From G965267335 sp965267335 (GTDB lineage Bacteria > Bacteroidota > Bacteroidia > Cytophagales > JAAEPT01), in contig OZ253953.1 of the NCBI GenBank assembly GCA_965267335.1, positions 248,001 to 312,000 on the forward strand: a stretch of 64,000 bases of DNA, read 5' to 3'. The notes beneath the pieces are model-generated. The model was given only the letters and a program-made list of their open reading frames with translations, was not told the DNA's origin and did no database searches. Position numbers and translations under genes: made by a program. Of the stretch, positions 1 to 8,696 are shown piece by piece (positions within the stretch are counted from its first letter, which is position 1; each line of letters begins with the position of its first letter).

Positions 1-196
1 ACTTTCCGATAATGATACTTATACTAGCTGCAACCAAACCAATTCCCACTAAAGAAATCCATAGTTTCGGTAGTGGCAACCAGTCTGGAGATAAGTTGAC
101 AAAAAATTCCATATTCCAGAATCGGTACAATCCGAAAAAAATAAAAGGCAAAGAAAAAATGATTCTTCCTGTAAGTTTTAGATTGAAATGCGTCAT
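1..196 (-). CDS. DoxX-like membrane protein, N-terminal part
   Basis: The minus strand is open from an ATG at 196 to the window edge, giving 65 residues that begin MTHFNLKLTGRII. A stop codon lies in frame a few codons upstream, so this ATG is the only good start. The piece has a hydrophobic segment at about residues 9-24 (Ile/Phe-rich, then a small Gly-Leu-Tyr-Arg-Phe motif) and a second one at about 46-63. This arrangement, with an Arg-Phe after the first helix, resembles DoxX/DoxD-like four-helix membrane proteins, a broad family with no firm reaction assigned. It lies 69 bases after the methyltransferase and may end the same operon. The C-terminus is outside the window, so the family call is tentative. 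Confidence 0.55.
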   Translation of the reverse strand, partial: MTHFNLKLTGRIIFSLPFIFFGLYRFWNMEFFVNLSPDWLPLPKLWISLVGIGLVAASISIIIGK

Positions 197-265
197 AGTA
201 GTAAGCTTTAAAAATCACACTTGACTATGAGATGTGATAATGCTCCTTTTTCCATAAGAGCTCGT

Positions 266-817
266 TCAATCTATTTCCAACACGTAGGTAACTTGTCTAA
301 AGAAAAGGAGAAATCTACGCTGCTCCACATGCGCAACTTTTGCTCTCAAATCGTTAAAAATTCGCAGCCATTCTTCATGTGTTTTATTGGTATGAGGATG
401 ACCCCTGAATTCCATATTCACCAAACTATCCACAAAAAAAGTAAGCTGCTTTTGAAACCAATTATTGTAAATGTCTTCAATAATTATAATCCTTTTAGAA
501 ACCCGCATACACTCTTTAATGATATGAATGGGATCGGGTGTATGATGAAGCATTGTAATCAAAAGAGTAGTATCATATTGATTCTCGTTTACCGGAAAAT
601 CAGTACCATCATATTCCATCGACTTAAAATTTGGAAATCGGCTTTTGTTCTTCAAATCCAGCGCTTCAACCTTGTAACCATTCTCCCTAATTATATGTGA
701 AAGTGCACAACTCCCTGCCCCAACATCCAGAATAGAATCACCAGAATTCAAAAACCCTTTAATTCGACTCCATTTTATTCTGGCTGCTCGAAGGAACCTA
801 CTTTGAGTAAAATTCAT
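266..817 (-). CDS. class I SAM-dependent methyltransferase
   Basis: This 183-residue protein has a clear Rossmann-type SAM-binding motif I (ILDVGAGSCALS, about residues 29-40), an acidic residue after strand 2 (EALDLKN) and a motif resembling post-motif II (LLITMLHHTPDP), typical of the Methyltransf_11 group. It is short and soluble, with no signal peptide. It follows the GT87-like glycosyltransferase with only 2 bases between the genes, so it is co-transcribed with the glycan genes. The substrate cannot be read from the sequence; methylation of a lipid carrier or of a sugar made by the neighbouring enzymes is a reasonable inference. The SAM fold is secure, the role is not. Confidence 0.85.
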   Translation of the reverse strand: MNFTQSRFLRAARIKWSRIKGFLNSGDSILDVGAGSCALSHIIRENGYKVEALDLKNKSRFPNFKSMEYDGTDFPVNENQYDTTLLITMLHHTPDPIHIIKECMRVSKRIIIIEDIYNNWFQKQLTFFVDSLVNMEFRGHPHTNKTHEEWLRIFNDLRAKVAHVEQRRFLLFFRQVTYVLEID

Positions 818-819
818 TG

Positions 820-2112
820 TTAGTCGATTTTATACACTTTCAAATAAAAAATTTCTCTGGCCAGGAACCCAAATAGTATTAAATATTCAACAAACACAAT
901 TACAGAATTTTCTTGATAGGACGATGAGATATATGTTATATAAGTAAAACAAATCAGATAAGACCAAATGTAGGGCGCCCTCCACCTCGTAAAAAGAGAG
1001 AAAGCAAGTAAAGGTGTTATATACCACGGATGTATAGTAGAAGAGAATATAAAGTATACGGCAAAAAGTAGCATAAGAGTCTCAAAAATATTCCGTTCTG
1101 ATTTATCAAAAAACAGATACACCCCTCCCAGTGACAATAGCAAAATTATTTTAAGTGCCGGCAGTAAAAACCAAGCCCAATGATAGTTTGAATACTTAAA
1201 AATTGTAAAGAAACTAGCGTTGAATTCAAAATATGTGAAGTATAATTTCAGACTTTCAAAAAAGTTGGGCAACAAACTCTCATCCCAAAAAGGGATAAAC
1301 ATGAGTAGTACAAAGAACGAAGTCAATCCACCCAAAACAAACGTTCTTGACCAACCAATTCTTCTTATAAACAATGGAAGAATTAATACCGGCCATAACT
1401 TCGTGCATATAGCCATTGCCAAACACAATGAAGAATAGAATAGCATTTGTGGCCTATCAGACTTTGACAGAAGCCAGATACTAGCAACAACAAAAAATAT
1501 CATAGCCGCCTCAAAGTGCAAGCCGCAAAAAAATTCAGTAATTATGAGGGGATTCAATGCATATAGTAATATCGTAGATTCCTTGTTTTTGTTTATTCGC
1601 AATAGGTCTTTGAGCATAAAAATTGTTCCGATCTCGAAGCAGAGAATAAAAAGTTTGAGATAAATCACATTGTTCAATAAGTCTCCTCCACCCAGATAGC
1701 TCGATATCAAAAATACAACCTGACAGAAGGGGGGGTATACTGTATAAAAATCCGGGGAATTTAGGCGGGGTAACAATTCAGGAATAAGATTGGTGTCAAC
1801 CGGTTTATGTAGATAAGGGTTCAATCCATTCAGGGTACTTGTTCCATCCCAAATATATCTGTAAAAATCATCGGAAAGAATCGGCATACAAAACACCAGT
1901 GCTAGTCGTAGAATGATGCTACCAACAACAAGTGCATTGATTTCTTTTCTTTCAAGAGCACTATTGGTGATCAAGAAATAAGACAGGAATGCAACAGAAA
2001 TAAATGTAATTAAAATTGAAAATTGAGACCTTTCAATAGTATATCCCAAACTGATAAGGGATGCTGAAAAGATCACGAAAAGACCTACAAGAAATAATCG
2101 ATTAGATTTCAC
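820..2112 (-). CDS. GT87-like polytopic membrane glycosyltransferase
   Basis: The 430-residue protein is almost entirely hydrophobic, with roughly ten to twelve membrane segments. In the first extracytoplasmic loop it carries Asp-Asp-Phe-Tyr-Arg-Tyr-Ile-Trp-Asp-Gly followed by Asn-Pro-Tyr, the signature of GT-C enzymes of the mannosyltransferase/GT87 type, which transfer sugars from polyprenyl-phosphate donors on the outer face of the membrane. Its ATG overlaps the stop of the upstream GT2 gene by 4 bases, so translation is probably coupled. The upstream GT2 at 3585-4277 looks like a polyprenyl-phosphate sugar synthase and could supply its donor. A run of seven G (C on the coding strand) lies at 1729-1735 inside the gene. 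Confidence 0.8.
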   Translation of the reverse strand: MKSNRLFLVGLFVIFSASLISLGYTIERSQFSILITFISVAFLSYFLITNSALERKEINALVVGSIILRLALVFCMPILSDDFYRYIWDGTSTLNGLNPYLHKPVDTNLIPELLPRLNSPDFYTVYPPFCQVVFLISSYLGGGDLLNNVIYLKLFILCFEIGTIFMLKDLLRINKNKESTILLYALNPLIITEFFCGLHFEAAMIFFVVASIWLLSKSDRPQMLFYSSLCLAMAICTKLWPVLILPLFIRRIGWSRTFVLGGLTSFFVLLMFIPFWDESLLPNFFESLKLYFTYFEFNASFFTIFKYSNYHWAWFLLPALKIILLLSLGGVYLFFDKSERNIFETLMLLFAVYFIFSSTIHPWYITPLLAFSLFTRWRAPYIWSYLICFTYITYISSSYQENSVIVFVEYLILFGFLAREIFYLKVYKID

Positions 2113-3584
2113 ACAAAGCGAGCATGTTTGATCGAATATACGAATACAACCCCGAATCCAAAAAACAACATACTGTGGAAGGCCAACAAGCCATAGTCCT
2201 CATATACAAATCCCAGAATGATTCCGGCCAGAAAATACAGAGAAAGAAACCCCTCCATTATTGTTAGGAAACTAATGTTCTTTGCTAAATACTTGTTTGA
2301 ATTCCATTTATCGGAGCTCTTAACAATATTGAATTTTGGAGTTCTTATAAACGGGGTCTTAATGCCTAAATATCCCTCAATCACAGCAATAGAATTATGT
2401 AATGAAAGTCCCATACTTACACTGAGAAACAAAGGAAATGTAAGTAGAAAATTGAGGAATGAATGAAAAGATTTTACACTAAGCCTGAAATAAGAAATCA
2501 GATAAAAAGTACCCAAGGAAACCATACTTATCATAAACAGCCATGCAAACTTTGACACCTCCTGCAGCTCAGGGCTGTATCGCTTAATGAAGATAATAGG
2601 GATACTAAGTATGGCTGTCGTCATGATGCAGAGGAAGACGGTGCTATTTAGCAGATGGAAAAAGGAGTGCATCTTGGTGCCAAAAGATAGTTTTGTCTTC
2701 AATGTGCTCCATAGATTCTTTTTTGCATTTTCTGCCGCCCCTTTAGTCCACCGAAACTGTTGTGACTTGAGAGCATTCATTGTTGCCGGTAGTTCCGCTG
2801 GAGCACCGACTTCTTCCAGATACCTAAATTTCCATCCCTTGCGCTGGGCACGGTAACTTAAGTCAAGATCCTCGGTTAATGTATCAGCTTGCCAGTTACC
2901 GGCATCGATTATACATTCTTTTCTCCACACACCTCCTGTACCATTGAAATTAATAAAATGTCCTCCGGAATTTCGGCCAACTTGTTCTATAGTAAAGTGT
3001 GCATCAAGGCCAAAAGCCTGAAGTTTTGTTAAGAAGGAATAGTCTTTATTTAAGTGCTCCCATCTGGTTTGGACAACACCGAGTTTTTCATTTTCCAGGA
3101 AATGTGGTATAGTCTTTTTCAAAAAATCTGAGGTAGGCAAAAAATCAGCATCAAAAACTGCCAGGAATTCACCATTCGCTATATCAAGCCCGTATTTAAG
3201 TGCTCCGGCTTTGTAGCCAACACGATCTGGTCTTCTAATTAGCTTAATATCTAGCCCTTGGCCACTGATGTCTTCGATCTTCTTTTTAATGATTGCGGTT
3301 GTTTCATCCGTTGAATCATCCAGAATTTGAATCTCAAATTTGTCTTTAGGGTACTCAAGTGCAGCCACTGAATCGATGAGGCGTTCCACGACATAGAGCT
3401 CATTAAAAACTGGTAATTGTACCGTCACTTTAGGCCATTGAACCTCTTGACTTACCGAGTTGACTTTATTGTTGTGCTTTCTCCTGTTCTTTATGTAGAG
3501 AAAAACAAGGTGAAGTTGAGCTATGCTGTAAAAAAGTATAAATAATAATGCCAGACAATATATTATGATAATCGCGATGTCCAT
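2109..3584 (-). CDS. cellulose-synthase-like processive GT2 glycosyltransferase
   Basis: The 491-residue protein has an N-terminal membrane helix (about residues 4-24), a GT2 catalytic domain and four or more C-terminal helices. The catalytic landmarks are all present: LDDSTDET, the DAD metal-binding triad in AVFDADFLP, the TEDLDL acceptor-base motif and QQFRW, the Q(Q/R)xRW motif of processive synthases and ceramide glucosyltransferase-like enzymes. It therefore makes a beta-linked glycan or glycolipid at the cytoplasmic membrane. The gene starts directly after the stop of the upstream GT2 (no spacer) and overlaps the following GT87-like gene by 4 bases. Bacteroidota often carry a copy of about this size; the product is unknown. 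Confidence 0.88.
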   Translation of the reverse strand: MDIAIIIIYCLALLFILFYSIAQLHLVFLYIKNRRKHNNKVNSVSQEVQWPKVTVQLPVFNELYVVERLIDSVAALEYPKDKFEIQILDDSTDETTAIIKKKIEDISGQGLDIKLIRRPDRVGYKAGALKYGLDIANGEFLAVFDADFLPTSDFLKKTIPHFLENEKLGVVQTRWEHLNKDYSFLTKLQAFGLDAHFTIEQVGRNSGGHFINFNGTGGVWRKECIIDAGNWQADTLTEDLDLSYRAQRKGWKFRYLEEVGAPAELPATMNALKSQQFRWTKGAAENAKKNLWSTLKTKLSFGTKMHSFFHLLNSTVFLCIMTTAILSIPIIFIKRYSPELQEVSKFAWLFMISMVSLGTFYLISYFRLSVKSFHSFLNFLLTFPLFLSVSMGLSLHNSIAVIEGYLGIKTPFIRTPKFNIVKSSDKWNSNKYLAKNISFLTIMEGFLSLYFLAGIILGFVYEDYGLLAFHSMLFFGFGVVFVYSIKHARFV

Positions 3585-4277
3585 TTAAATGTACTTAAAT
3601 ATCGTCCAGAGTATTTTGTGACCAGCAAATATAGCTCCTTTTATTGTACCTGATATTTTTGAGAACCCAATTCTTTTCCTGTAATCCACAGCTATTTCTG
3701 TGCACCTATATTTTTTCCTAGCTGCTTTAACCTGCATTTCTACTGTCCAGCCATAGGTTTTATCCTTCATATCCAAATCGACAAGTTTATCATATTTTAT
3801 AGCTCTAAAGGGACCAAGATCGGTAAACTTCACGCCATACAACAGCCTCAAAAGTCTTGTGGCAAGCCAGTTTCCAAATATCTGAGGGATAGTCATTGAG
3901 CCTTTTTCCTTTTTTCCAAGAGTTCTTGATCCTATTACCATATCGTAGTTCTGATCCAGAATTGGCCTGACCAAATCGGTCATTTGCTCCGGATGATCAC
4001 TATAATCTGCATCGCAGAAGACTACAATATCAGGCTTTGGTTCATTGGCAGCAATATGTTTCATTCCCTTGAGACAGGCATAGCCGTAACCTCTGTTATT
4101 TTCTTTCAGCACTGTTGCTCCGGCTTCTACAGCTTTTTGTTCAGTAAGGTCTGTTGACGCATTGTTTACAACAATAATCTCAAGCACATTATCCTTGGGA
4201 ATATCCCGAATAACACTACCAACTGACTCTTCTTCATTAAAAGCCGGTATTATCACCTTCACCTTTAGATTCCCCAC
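3585..4277 (-). CDS. GT2 family glycosyltransferase, polyprenyl-phosphate sugar synthase-like
   Basis: The 230-residue protein is a GT-A enzyme starting VKVIIPAFNEEESVGSVI, with the nucleotide-binding NNASTD and a metal-binding DADYSDHP. Its closest look is the dolichol-phosphate mannose/glucose synthase group, which charges a polyprenyl-phosphate lipid with one sugar from a nucleotide sugar. It lacks strong membrane helices, so it would work at the inner face of the membrane. It is the first of the tightly packed glycan genes (next gene 0 bases away) and is separated from the iron-sulfur gene upstream by 59 bases, enough for its own promoter. The donor sugar is not predictable from the sequence. 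Confidence 0.85.
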   Translation of the reverse strand: MGNLKVKVIIPAFNEEESVGSVIRDIPKDNVLEIIVVNNASTDLTEQKAVEAGATVLKENNRGYGYACLKGMKHIAANEPKPDIVVFCDADYSDHPEQMTDLVRPILDQNYDMVIGSRTLGKKEKGSMTIPQIFGNWLATRLLRLLYGVKFTDLGPFRAIKYDKLVDLDMKDKTYGWTVEMQVKAARKKYRCTEIAVDYRKRIGFSKISGTIKGAIFAGHKILWTIFKYI

Positions 4278-4336
4278 CTTGTAAAATTTGGTTGAATATG
4301 GCTGTTAATTTGTCAGATCATTGACAGATTTCAGAA

Positions 4337-5944
4337 TTATTTTTGAGCGGTTGTACCTGTGATAGGAGGCATTTCAACTATACGTCCTTCCTCCGGACCG
4401 TTTTCAAGCTTTAATACTCCTCTGGGGCAAACAGCTGAACAGATACCACAACCCACACAAGAAGACCGAATAATATTTTCGCCTCGTTGTGCATAGGCTC
4501 TCACGTCAATACCTTGCTCACAGTAAGTTGAACAGTTACCACAAGAAATGCACTGACCTCCATTTGTGGTGATTCGAAATTTGGATTTGAATCGTTGTAT
4601 TAGACCCATATATCCAGCCATCGGACAGCCAAAGCGGCACCAGACTCTGTTACCTAGCAGTGGATAAAAACCTACTCCTATAACACCGGAAAATGCGGCT
4701 CCGATAAAAAAGCCGTACCATGATTTGAACTTAGCTGCTGACAGACCAATCCAACCCAACAAACCGGGTTTATAGATAAAATAGATTGTAACCCCTATAA
4801 CAACTAGTGCAATTACTATGATCGTTTTGGTTGACTTGAGAAACGGACTATTCTTTCGCTGGTTATAAATTAGGTATATACCCAATGCAGCAACCAAAGT
4901 CACTATCAAGTATACCGGTATTGGGATTTTGAAGTCCCAACCAGCGAAGTATGTAAATATCAAAAGCCCAGACATTAAGGCAACAAAAACAATAACACCG
5001 TTGATTACGACACGTTCTATTTGCCATGCTTCTAAGGATTTATCAGACAGGTGTCTATATGGGTCTCCAGCCGTTTCAGCAAGACCACCGCAACCACAAA
5101 CCCATGAGCAATACCATCTTTTTCCTACATAATAGGTAATAATTGGTGTTGCAACTGCAAAGAGAATTATTCCCCAAACTAAATAAAACATACCAATCGG
5201 CTGCTCTGCTGGTGTGGTCATTCCACTAAGTGACGCATGGTGTACAAAACTATAATTCAATGGCCAAATGTTCTTGGGATCGAGACCATAGTAAACATAG
5301 CTGCCATCGGCTAATTTTTCAGATCCATAATTGAGCGCCTCCAGAATCTGCGGTATCATATAAGCCAGAAACAATTGCGAACATATTACCACTATAGTTC
5401 TAATCAATTGGTAGCGATTGTGTCGATACTTGTACATGAATTTGATGCCTAAGGCTAATATGGCAATAGTATACAGCGTGCCATAAACGAACCATTGTGA
5501 GGCATTTTTACCTTGCATCCACTGAGCCAATGGGTCAAAAAGACCAATAATTCCAGTATTCTGGGGATTGCTTTTTGTGGCTGCTCCTAATAAATGGGGA
5601 TGCCAGTAGAGAAGAATGTAAAAGCCGGTCAAAATTATTCCGGCAACCCAACCCCATACTCCACGATTAGTAAATGCACTTTGCCATACATGATTGTTCT
5701 TAATTCCTTCGGGAACTGTCATATACAAACGAACCGAGTATATTGTTGTTCCAAGCATGATGGAAACTATGGAAATGGTTAAGAGGACCCCGGAACTAAT
5801 CCCAATGGATTTATAATCAACATGCGCCCAAGCTAAAAGCAGGATCAATACCCCCAGACTTGCCAGGACCAATCCTCCTTTCTGAATAAGGTCAACTTTC
5901 TTCGGATTTGGGTTAGCAATAGATAAGCTTTGTTCAGTAGCCAT
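4337..5944 (-). CDS. NapH/NosR-like polytopic 4Fe-4S membrane protein
   Basis: The 535-residue protein has many membrane segments and four cysteine clusters. Two are NapH/NosR-type sites at membrane edges: CSWVCGCGG near residue 278 and CRFGCP near 435; the first has Gly where the family usually has Pro (CxxxCP). The C-terminal part carries two ferredoxin-type motifs, CISCGNCSTYC near 465 and CVGCGICSAVC near 498. Such proteins move electrons between the quinone pool and a partner protein. The FAD/NAD(P) oxidoreductase gene lies 11 bases upstream on the same strand, suggesting a two-component electron-transfer module. It is not CcoG as judged by the extra helices and the motif order. The terminal acceptor is unknown. 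Confidence 0.85.
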   Translation of the reverse strand: MATEQSLSIANPNPKKVDLIQKGGLVLASLGVLILLLAWAHVDYKSIGISSGVLLTISIVSIMLGTTIYSVRLYMTVPEGIKNNHVWQSAFTNRGVWGWVAGIILTGFYILLYWHPHLLGAATKSNPQNTGIIGLFDPLAQWMQGKNASQWFVYGTLYTIAILALGIKFMYKYRHNRYQLIRTIVVICSQLFLAYMIPQILEALNYGSEKLADGSYVYYGLDPKNIWPLNYSFVHHASLSGMTTPAEQPIGMFYLVWGIILFAVATPIITYYVGKRWYCSWVCGCGGLAETAGDPYRHLSDKSLEAWQIERVVINGVIVFVALMSGLLIFTYFAGWDFKIPIPVYLIVTLVAALGIYLIYNQRKNSPFLKSTKTIIVIALVVIGVTIYFIYKPGLLGWIGLSAAKFKSWYGFFIGAAFSGVIGVGFYPLLGNRVWCRFGCPMAGYMGLIQRFKSKFRITTNGGQCISCGNCSTYCEQGIDVRAYAQRGENIIRSSCVGCGICSAVCPRGVLKLENGPEEGRIVEMPPITGTTAQK

Positions 5945-5955
5945 AGTCTTGGTTA

Positions 5956-7299
5956 TTAGTTTACTCCTACTTGTTTTAATATCCTTTTCCAGCTTTTCTT
6001 TTGAGGATGGATTGATGTTCCATTTTCAGCATTGAATTGATCAACAATACTATTTTCATGTTGCTTATAGAACTCAGGGTCAAAATTGGCATCTTTCAAG
6101 TGTTCAATTATATACTCGATTGTTCTTTCCTCATTGAGCCATGTATCAAAGGATTGATGCCTCAATCGAACTCCAAATGTATTAACCCCTAAAAACTTGC
6201 GACTTTCTTTTTCATAAACAAAATGCATACACATTTTTCCTTTGGAATGTTCCCAGTAAAAATCAGCCTCTCCATCCCTGAGTTCTGGAAATACCCAACC
6301 GTAGGTTTGATATTCGATGTCGAAAAACTTAGCGGAGTTGAACCAGTGTCCAGGGTTATAGATTGTTTTATCTCCGCATATGGTGGCTGCAACCGTTTCT
6401 CCCATAATTCTTCCTGTGTACCAGACTTGTTCAATACGTCTCCTTCCTGGGGCCGGTTCATCAAACTGAGCACAATCGCCAAGGGCGTAGACATCGGGTT
6501 GGTTGGTTTCCAAATACCGGTTCACGACAATCCCCTTATCAATATTGAGATCCGTGTTCTTTAAGAAATCCACATTAGGGCTTACCCCAACCGTTAGGCC
6601 AACTATTTGACAATCGATTTCTTCACCTGCAGATGTTACTACTTTGCTCGCCTTACCATCGGGGCCGGCAATAATTTCTTTCAACTCGGTTCCGAGTCTC
6701 AAATCGACATGGTGCTCGAGAATGTGACGATTGATGAGTTCTGATTCTTGTTTGGGCAACACATTGTTCCAAAAGCTATTCTCTCGAACCAAAAAGGAAA
6801 CTGAAACTCCTCTAGAAAGAAGCATTTCAGCTAATTCGATCCCAATAAGCCCACCTCCAACTATAACAGCTCTCTTAGTATCTTTCGAATTCTCTTCTAA
6901 AAGTTCAAGGTCCTGATAACTATAAAGTCCTTGAACCCCAGGTAAATCCTGACCTGGCCAACCAAACTTATTGGGTTTTGAACCAACGGCAAGAATTAAC
7001 TTGTCATAGGACATGGAGCCACTTCGATCAAGGGAGAGAGTTTTGTTGCTGAAATCAATCGTTGATACATAATCCCTTACCAGCTCGATTCTGTTTTTTT
7101 CCCAAAACCAATTTTCATAGGGTTGCGTATGCTCAAACTTCATGTGCCCCATGTATATATACATTAAAGCGGTGCGGGAAAAAAAATAGTCTGTTTCTGC
7201 AGAGATCACAGTGATTTTTTTGTCACTTCTTTTTCTAATATGACGAGCTGCCGTGATTCCGGAAATCCCATTCCCAATAATTACAATGTGTTCTTCCAT
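5956..7299 (-). CDS. FAD/NAD(P)-dependent oxidoreductase, NirB/rubredoxin-reductase-like
   Basis: This 447-residue flavoprotein has an N-terminal FAD dinucleotide motif (IIGNGISG), a mid-chain NAD(P) motif (VGGGLIGIELAE) and a second FAD contact (YALGDCAQF). The order matches the pyridine nucleotide-disulphide reductase fold without the redox-active CxxxxC, as in rubredoxin, ferredoxin and nitrite reductase flavoprotein domains. About 110 C-terminal residues are extra and unassigned. The gene opens the minus-strand run and is followed 11 bases later by the NapH-like iron-sulfur gene, so the pair probably shuttles electrons between NAD(P)H and the membrane. The physiological acceptor is not visible. 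Confidence 0.85.
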   Translation of the reverse strand: MEEHIVIIGNGISGITAARHIRKRSDKKITVISAETDYFFSRTALMYIYMGHMKFEHTQPYENWFWEKNRIELVRDYVSTIDFSNKTLSLDRSGSMSYDKLILAVGSKPNKFGWPGQDLPGVQGLYSYQDLELLEENSKDTKRAVIVGGGLIGIELAEMLLSRGVSVSFLVRENSFWNNVLPKQESELINRHILEHHVDLRLGTELKEIIAGPDGKASKVVTSAGEEIDCQIVGLTVGVSPNVDFLKNTDLNIDKGIVVNRYLETNQPDVYALGDCAQFDEPAPGRRRIEQVWYTGRIMGETVAATICGDKTIYNPGHWFNSAKFFDIEYQTYGWVFPELRDGEADFYWEHSKGKMCMHFVYEKESRKFLGVNTFGVRLRHQSFDTWLNEERTIEYIIEHLKDANFDPEFYKQHENSIVDQFNAENGTSIHPQKKSWKRILKQVGVN

Positions 7300-7482
7300 T
7301 TGGTAGAGGGTAATTTTGTCAATAATATTTTAAGCTAGCAATATTATTTGTCTTTGAGCTGACATAGCAGATTACTATAAGCTAATGAATTTTAACTGTG
7401 TATTCAATCTATTGGTTTTAAATAATTGATTTTAAGTCTTCTTAGTTGATAAATTTCGTAAATTGGAGGTCCGATTGTCGCT

Positions 7483-7992
7483 ATGGAAATCAATATCCGC
7501 ACTATACAGGTTCTTCAACAGCTACAAAATGTCATTAAGCAACTTAATGATGAGCAGTACACTAATTCATTGGATGTGTTTTCCGGGGCTCACATAGGGC
7601 AACATTGCAGACACATTCTCGAGTTTTACTCATGTTTGTTGATTGGTGCTAATGAGGTTTCATATGATAATAGAGAAAGGAAGGCTCATCTTGAAACTTC
7701 TGTACTTGCAGCAAGCGAGTTAATTAACAAAATTATCGGTTCTCTCGAGACTCAGGTAAGCGACAGGCCTATGATTTTGCTAGCCGAAGTAGGAACCAAG
7801 GATTCTGAAAAAGTAAAGGCTTTTGATACTTCACTGAATAGAGAACTACTTTACTTATTCGAGCACTCGGTACACCACATGGCTATCATAAAAATCGGGT
7901 TGTTACTGAATTTCCCAAATATTGAAATACCTACTAATTTTGGAGTTGCCGACTCAACGATACGGTTTCGGGAGAATAAATGTGCACAGTAA
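7483..7992 (+). CDS. DinB-like metal-binding four-helix protein
   Basis: The 169-residue protein is helical with histidines placed as in the DinB/YfiT superfamily: HIGQHCRHILEF near residues 46-57 and HSVHHMAI near 127-134. In this fold three histidines bind a divalent metal; members act in thiol metabolism (bacillithiol or mycothiol transfer) or as damage-inducible proteins of unknown activity. Its last 13 bases overlap the start of the NRDE gene in another frame, and the NRDE gene overlaps the ATP-grasp gene by 4 bases, so the three form one transcript. The superfamily assignment rests on the histidine pattern and length, not on strong sequence identity. Confidence 0.75.
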   Translation: MEINIRTIQVLQQLQNVIKQLNDEQYTNSLDVFSGAHIGQHCRHILEFYSCLLIGANEVSYDNRERKAHLETSVLAASELINKIIGSLETQVSDRPMILLAEVGTKDSEKVKAFDTSLNRELLYLFEHSVHHMAIIKIGLLLNFPNIEIPTNFGVADSTIRFRENKCAQ

Positions 7993-8696
7993 CTTACATT
8001 CCAAAGCCAAATTCAGGATTCCTATTTACCAGTAATCGAGACGAATTGACAGGAAGGGGCAATACCAGGTTTCCTGTTAGAAAAATGATTAATGGAAATG
8101 AATTGGTTTTTCCTCAGGACGAACTTTCCCAAGGTACTTGGATCATCGGCTCAGATAAAGGCACGGTCGCCTGTATACTGAATGGGGCATTTACCGGGTA
8201 TGAAAAACAAAGAAATTATAGGCATAGCCGAGGACTCATCCCTTTAATGTTATTCGAATACGAAAATGTGCTTGATTTTTGGAGAAATTTCGACACCGCA
8301 GATATAGAGCCATTCACACTACTGGTAGTTGAAGGTCATGGATTGAACCTTGTCCATGACTTGCGCTGGGATGGCAAAAAAAGACATGCGGCTACGATGG
8401 ACGGAACCGAACCATTGATATGGTCATCCAACACTTTGTATCAAAGTCCAGTGATCAAAAAAAGAGAGAGGTGGTTCAATGAATTCCTTAAGGCTGAGCG
8501 ACTCTCAAAAGAATCGGTTTTGCGTTTTCATCATGAAGCGGGCGATGGTGATCCCGAAAATGACCTGATCATGAAAAGAGAATTTGGATTGGCTACTGTA
8601 AGTATAACAAACATTGATGTCTCCGATACGAGTCTCAGCATGGTTTATGAAAATCTTTGGGATAACACCATAATGGAAGAAAATCTCTTAATATGA
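7980..8696 (+). CDS. NRDE/TANGO2 family protein
   Basis: The 238-residue protein starts MCTVTYIP and then has FLFTSNRDE at about residues 16-24, the diagnostic NRDE signature. Processing to leave Cys2 as N-terminal nucleophile has been proposed for the family by analogy with Ntn hydrolases; the eukaryotic homologue TANGO2 is linked to lipid and haem handling, but no bacterial reaction is settled. Conserved acidic and glycine-rich turns such as GTWIG follow as expected. It sits in the middle of the DinB-NRDE-ATP-grasp operon, with a 13-base overlap upstream and a 4-base overlap downstream. Start choice is secure because the MCT start is conserved in the family. Confidence 0.9.
   Translation: MCTVTYIPKPNSGFLFTSNRDELTGRGNTRFPVRKMINGNELVFPQDELSQGTWIIGSDKGTVACILNGAFTGYEKQRNYRHSRGLIPLMLFEYENVLDFWRNFDTADIEPFTLLVVEGHGLNLVHDLRWDGKKRHAATMDGTEPLIWSSNTLYQSPVIKKRERWFNEFLKAERLSKESVLRFHHEAGDGDPENDLIMKREFGLATVSITNIDVSDTSLSMVYENLWDNTIMEENLLI

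Noticed and set aside
24..218. A 64-residue protein on the minus strand
   Set aside because: It is a shadow frame of the DoxX-like gene, whose frame is open to the window edge and gives a sensible membrane protein.
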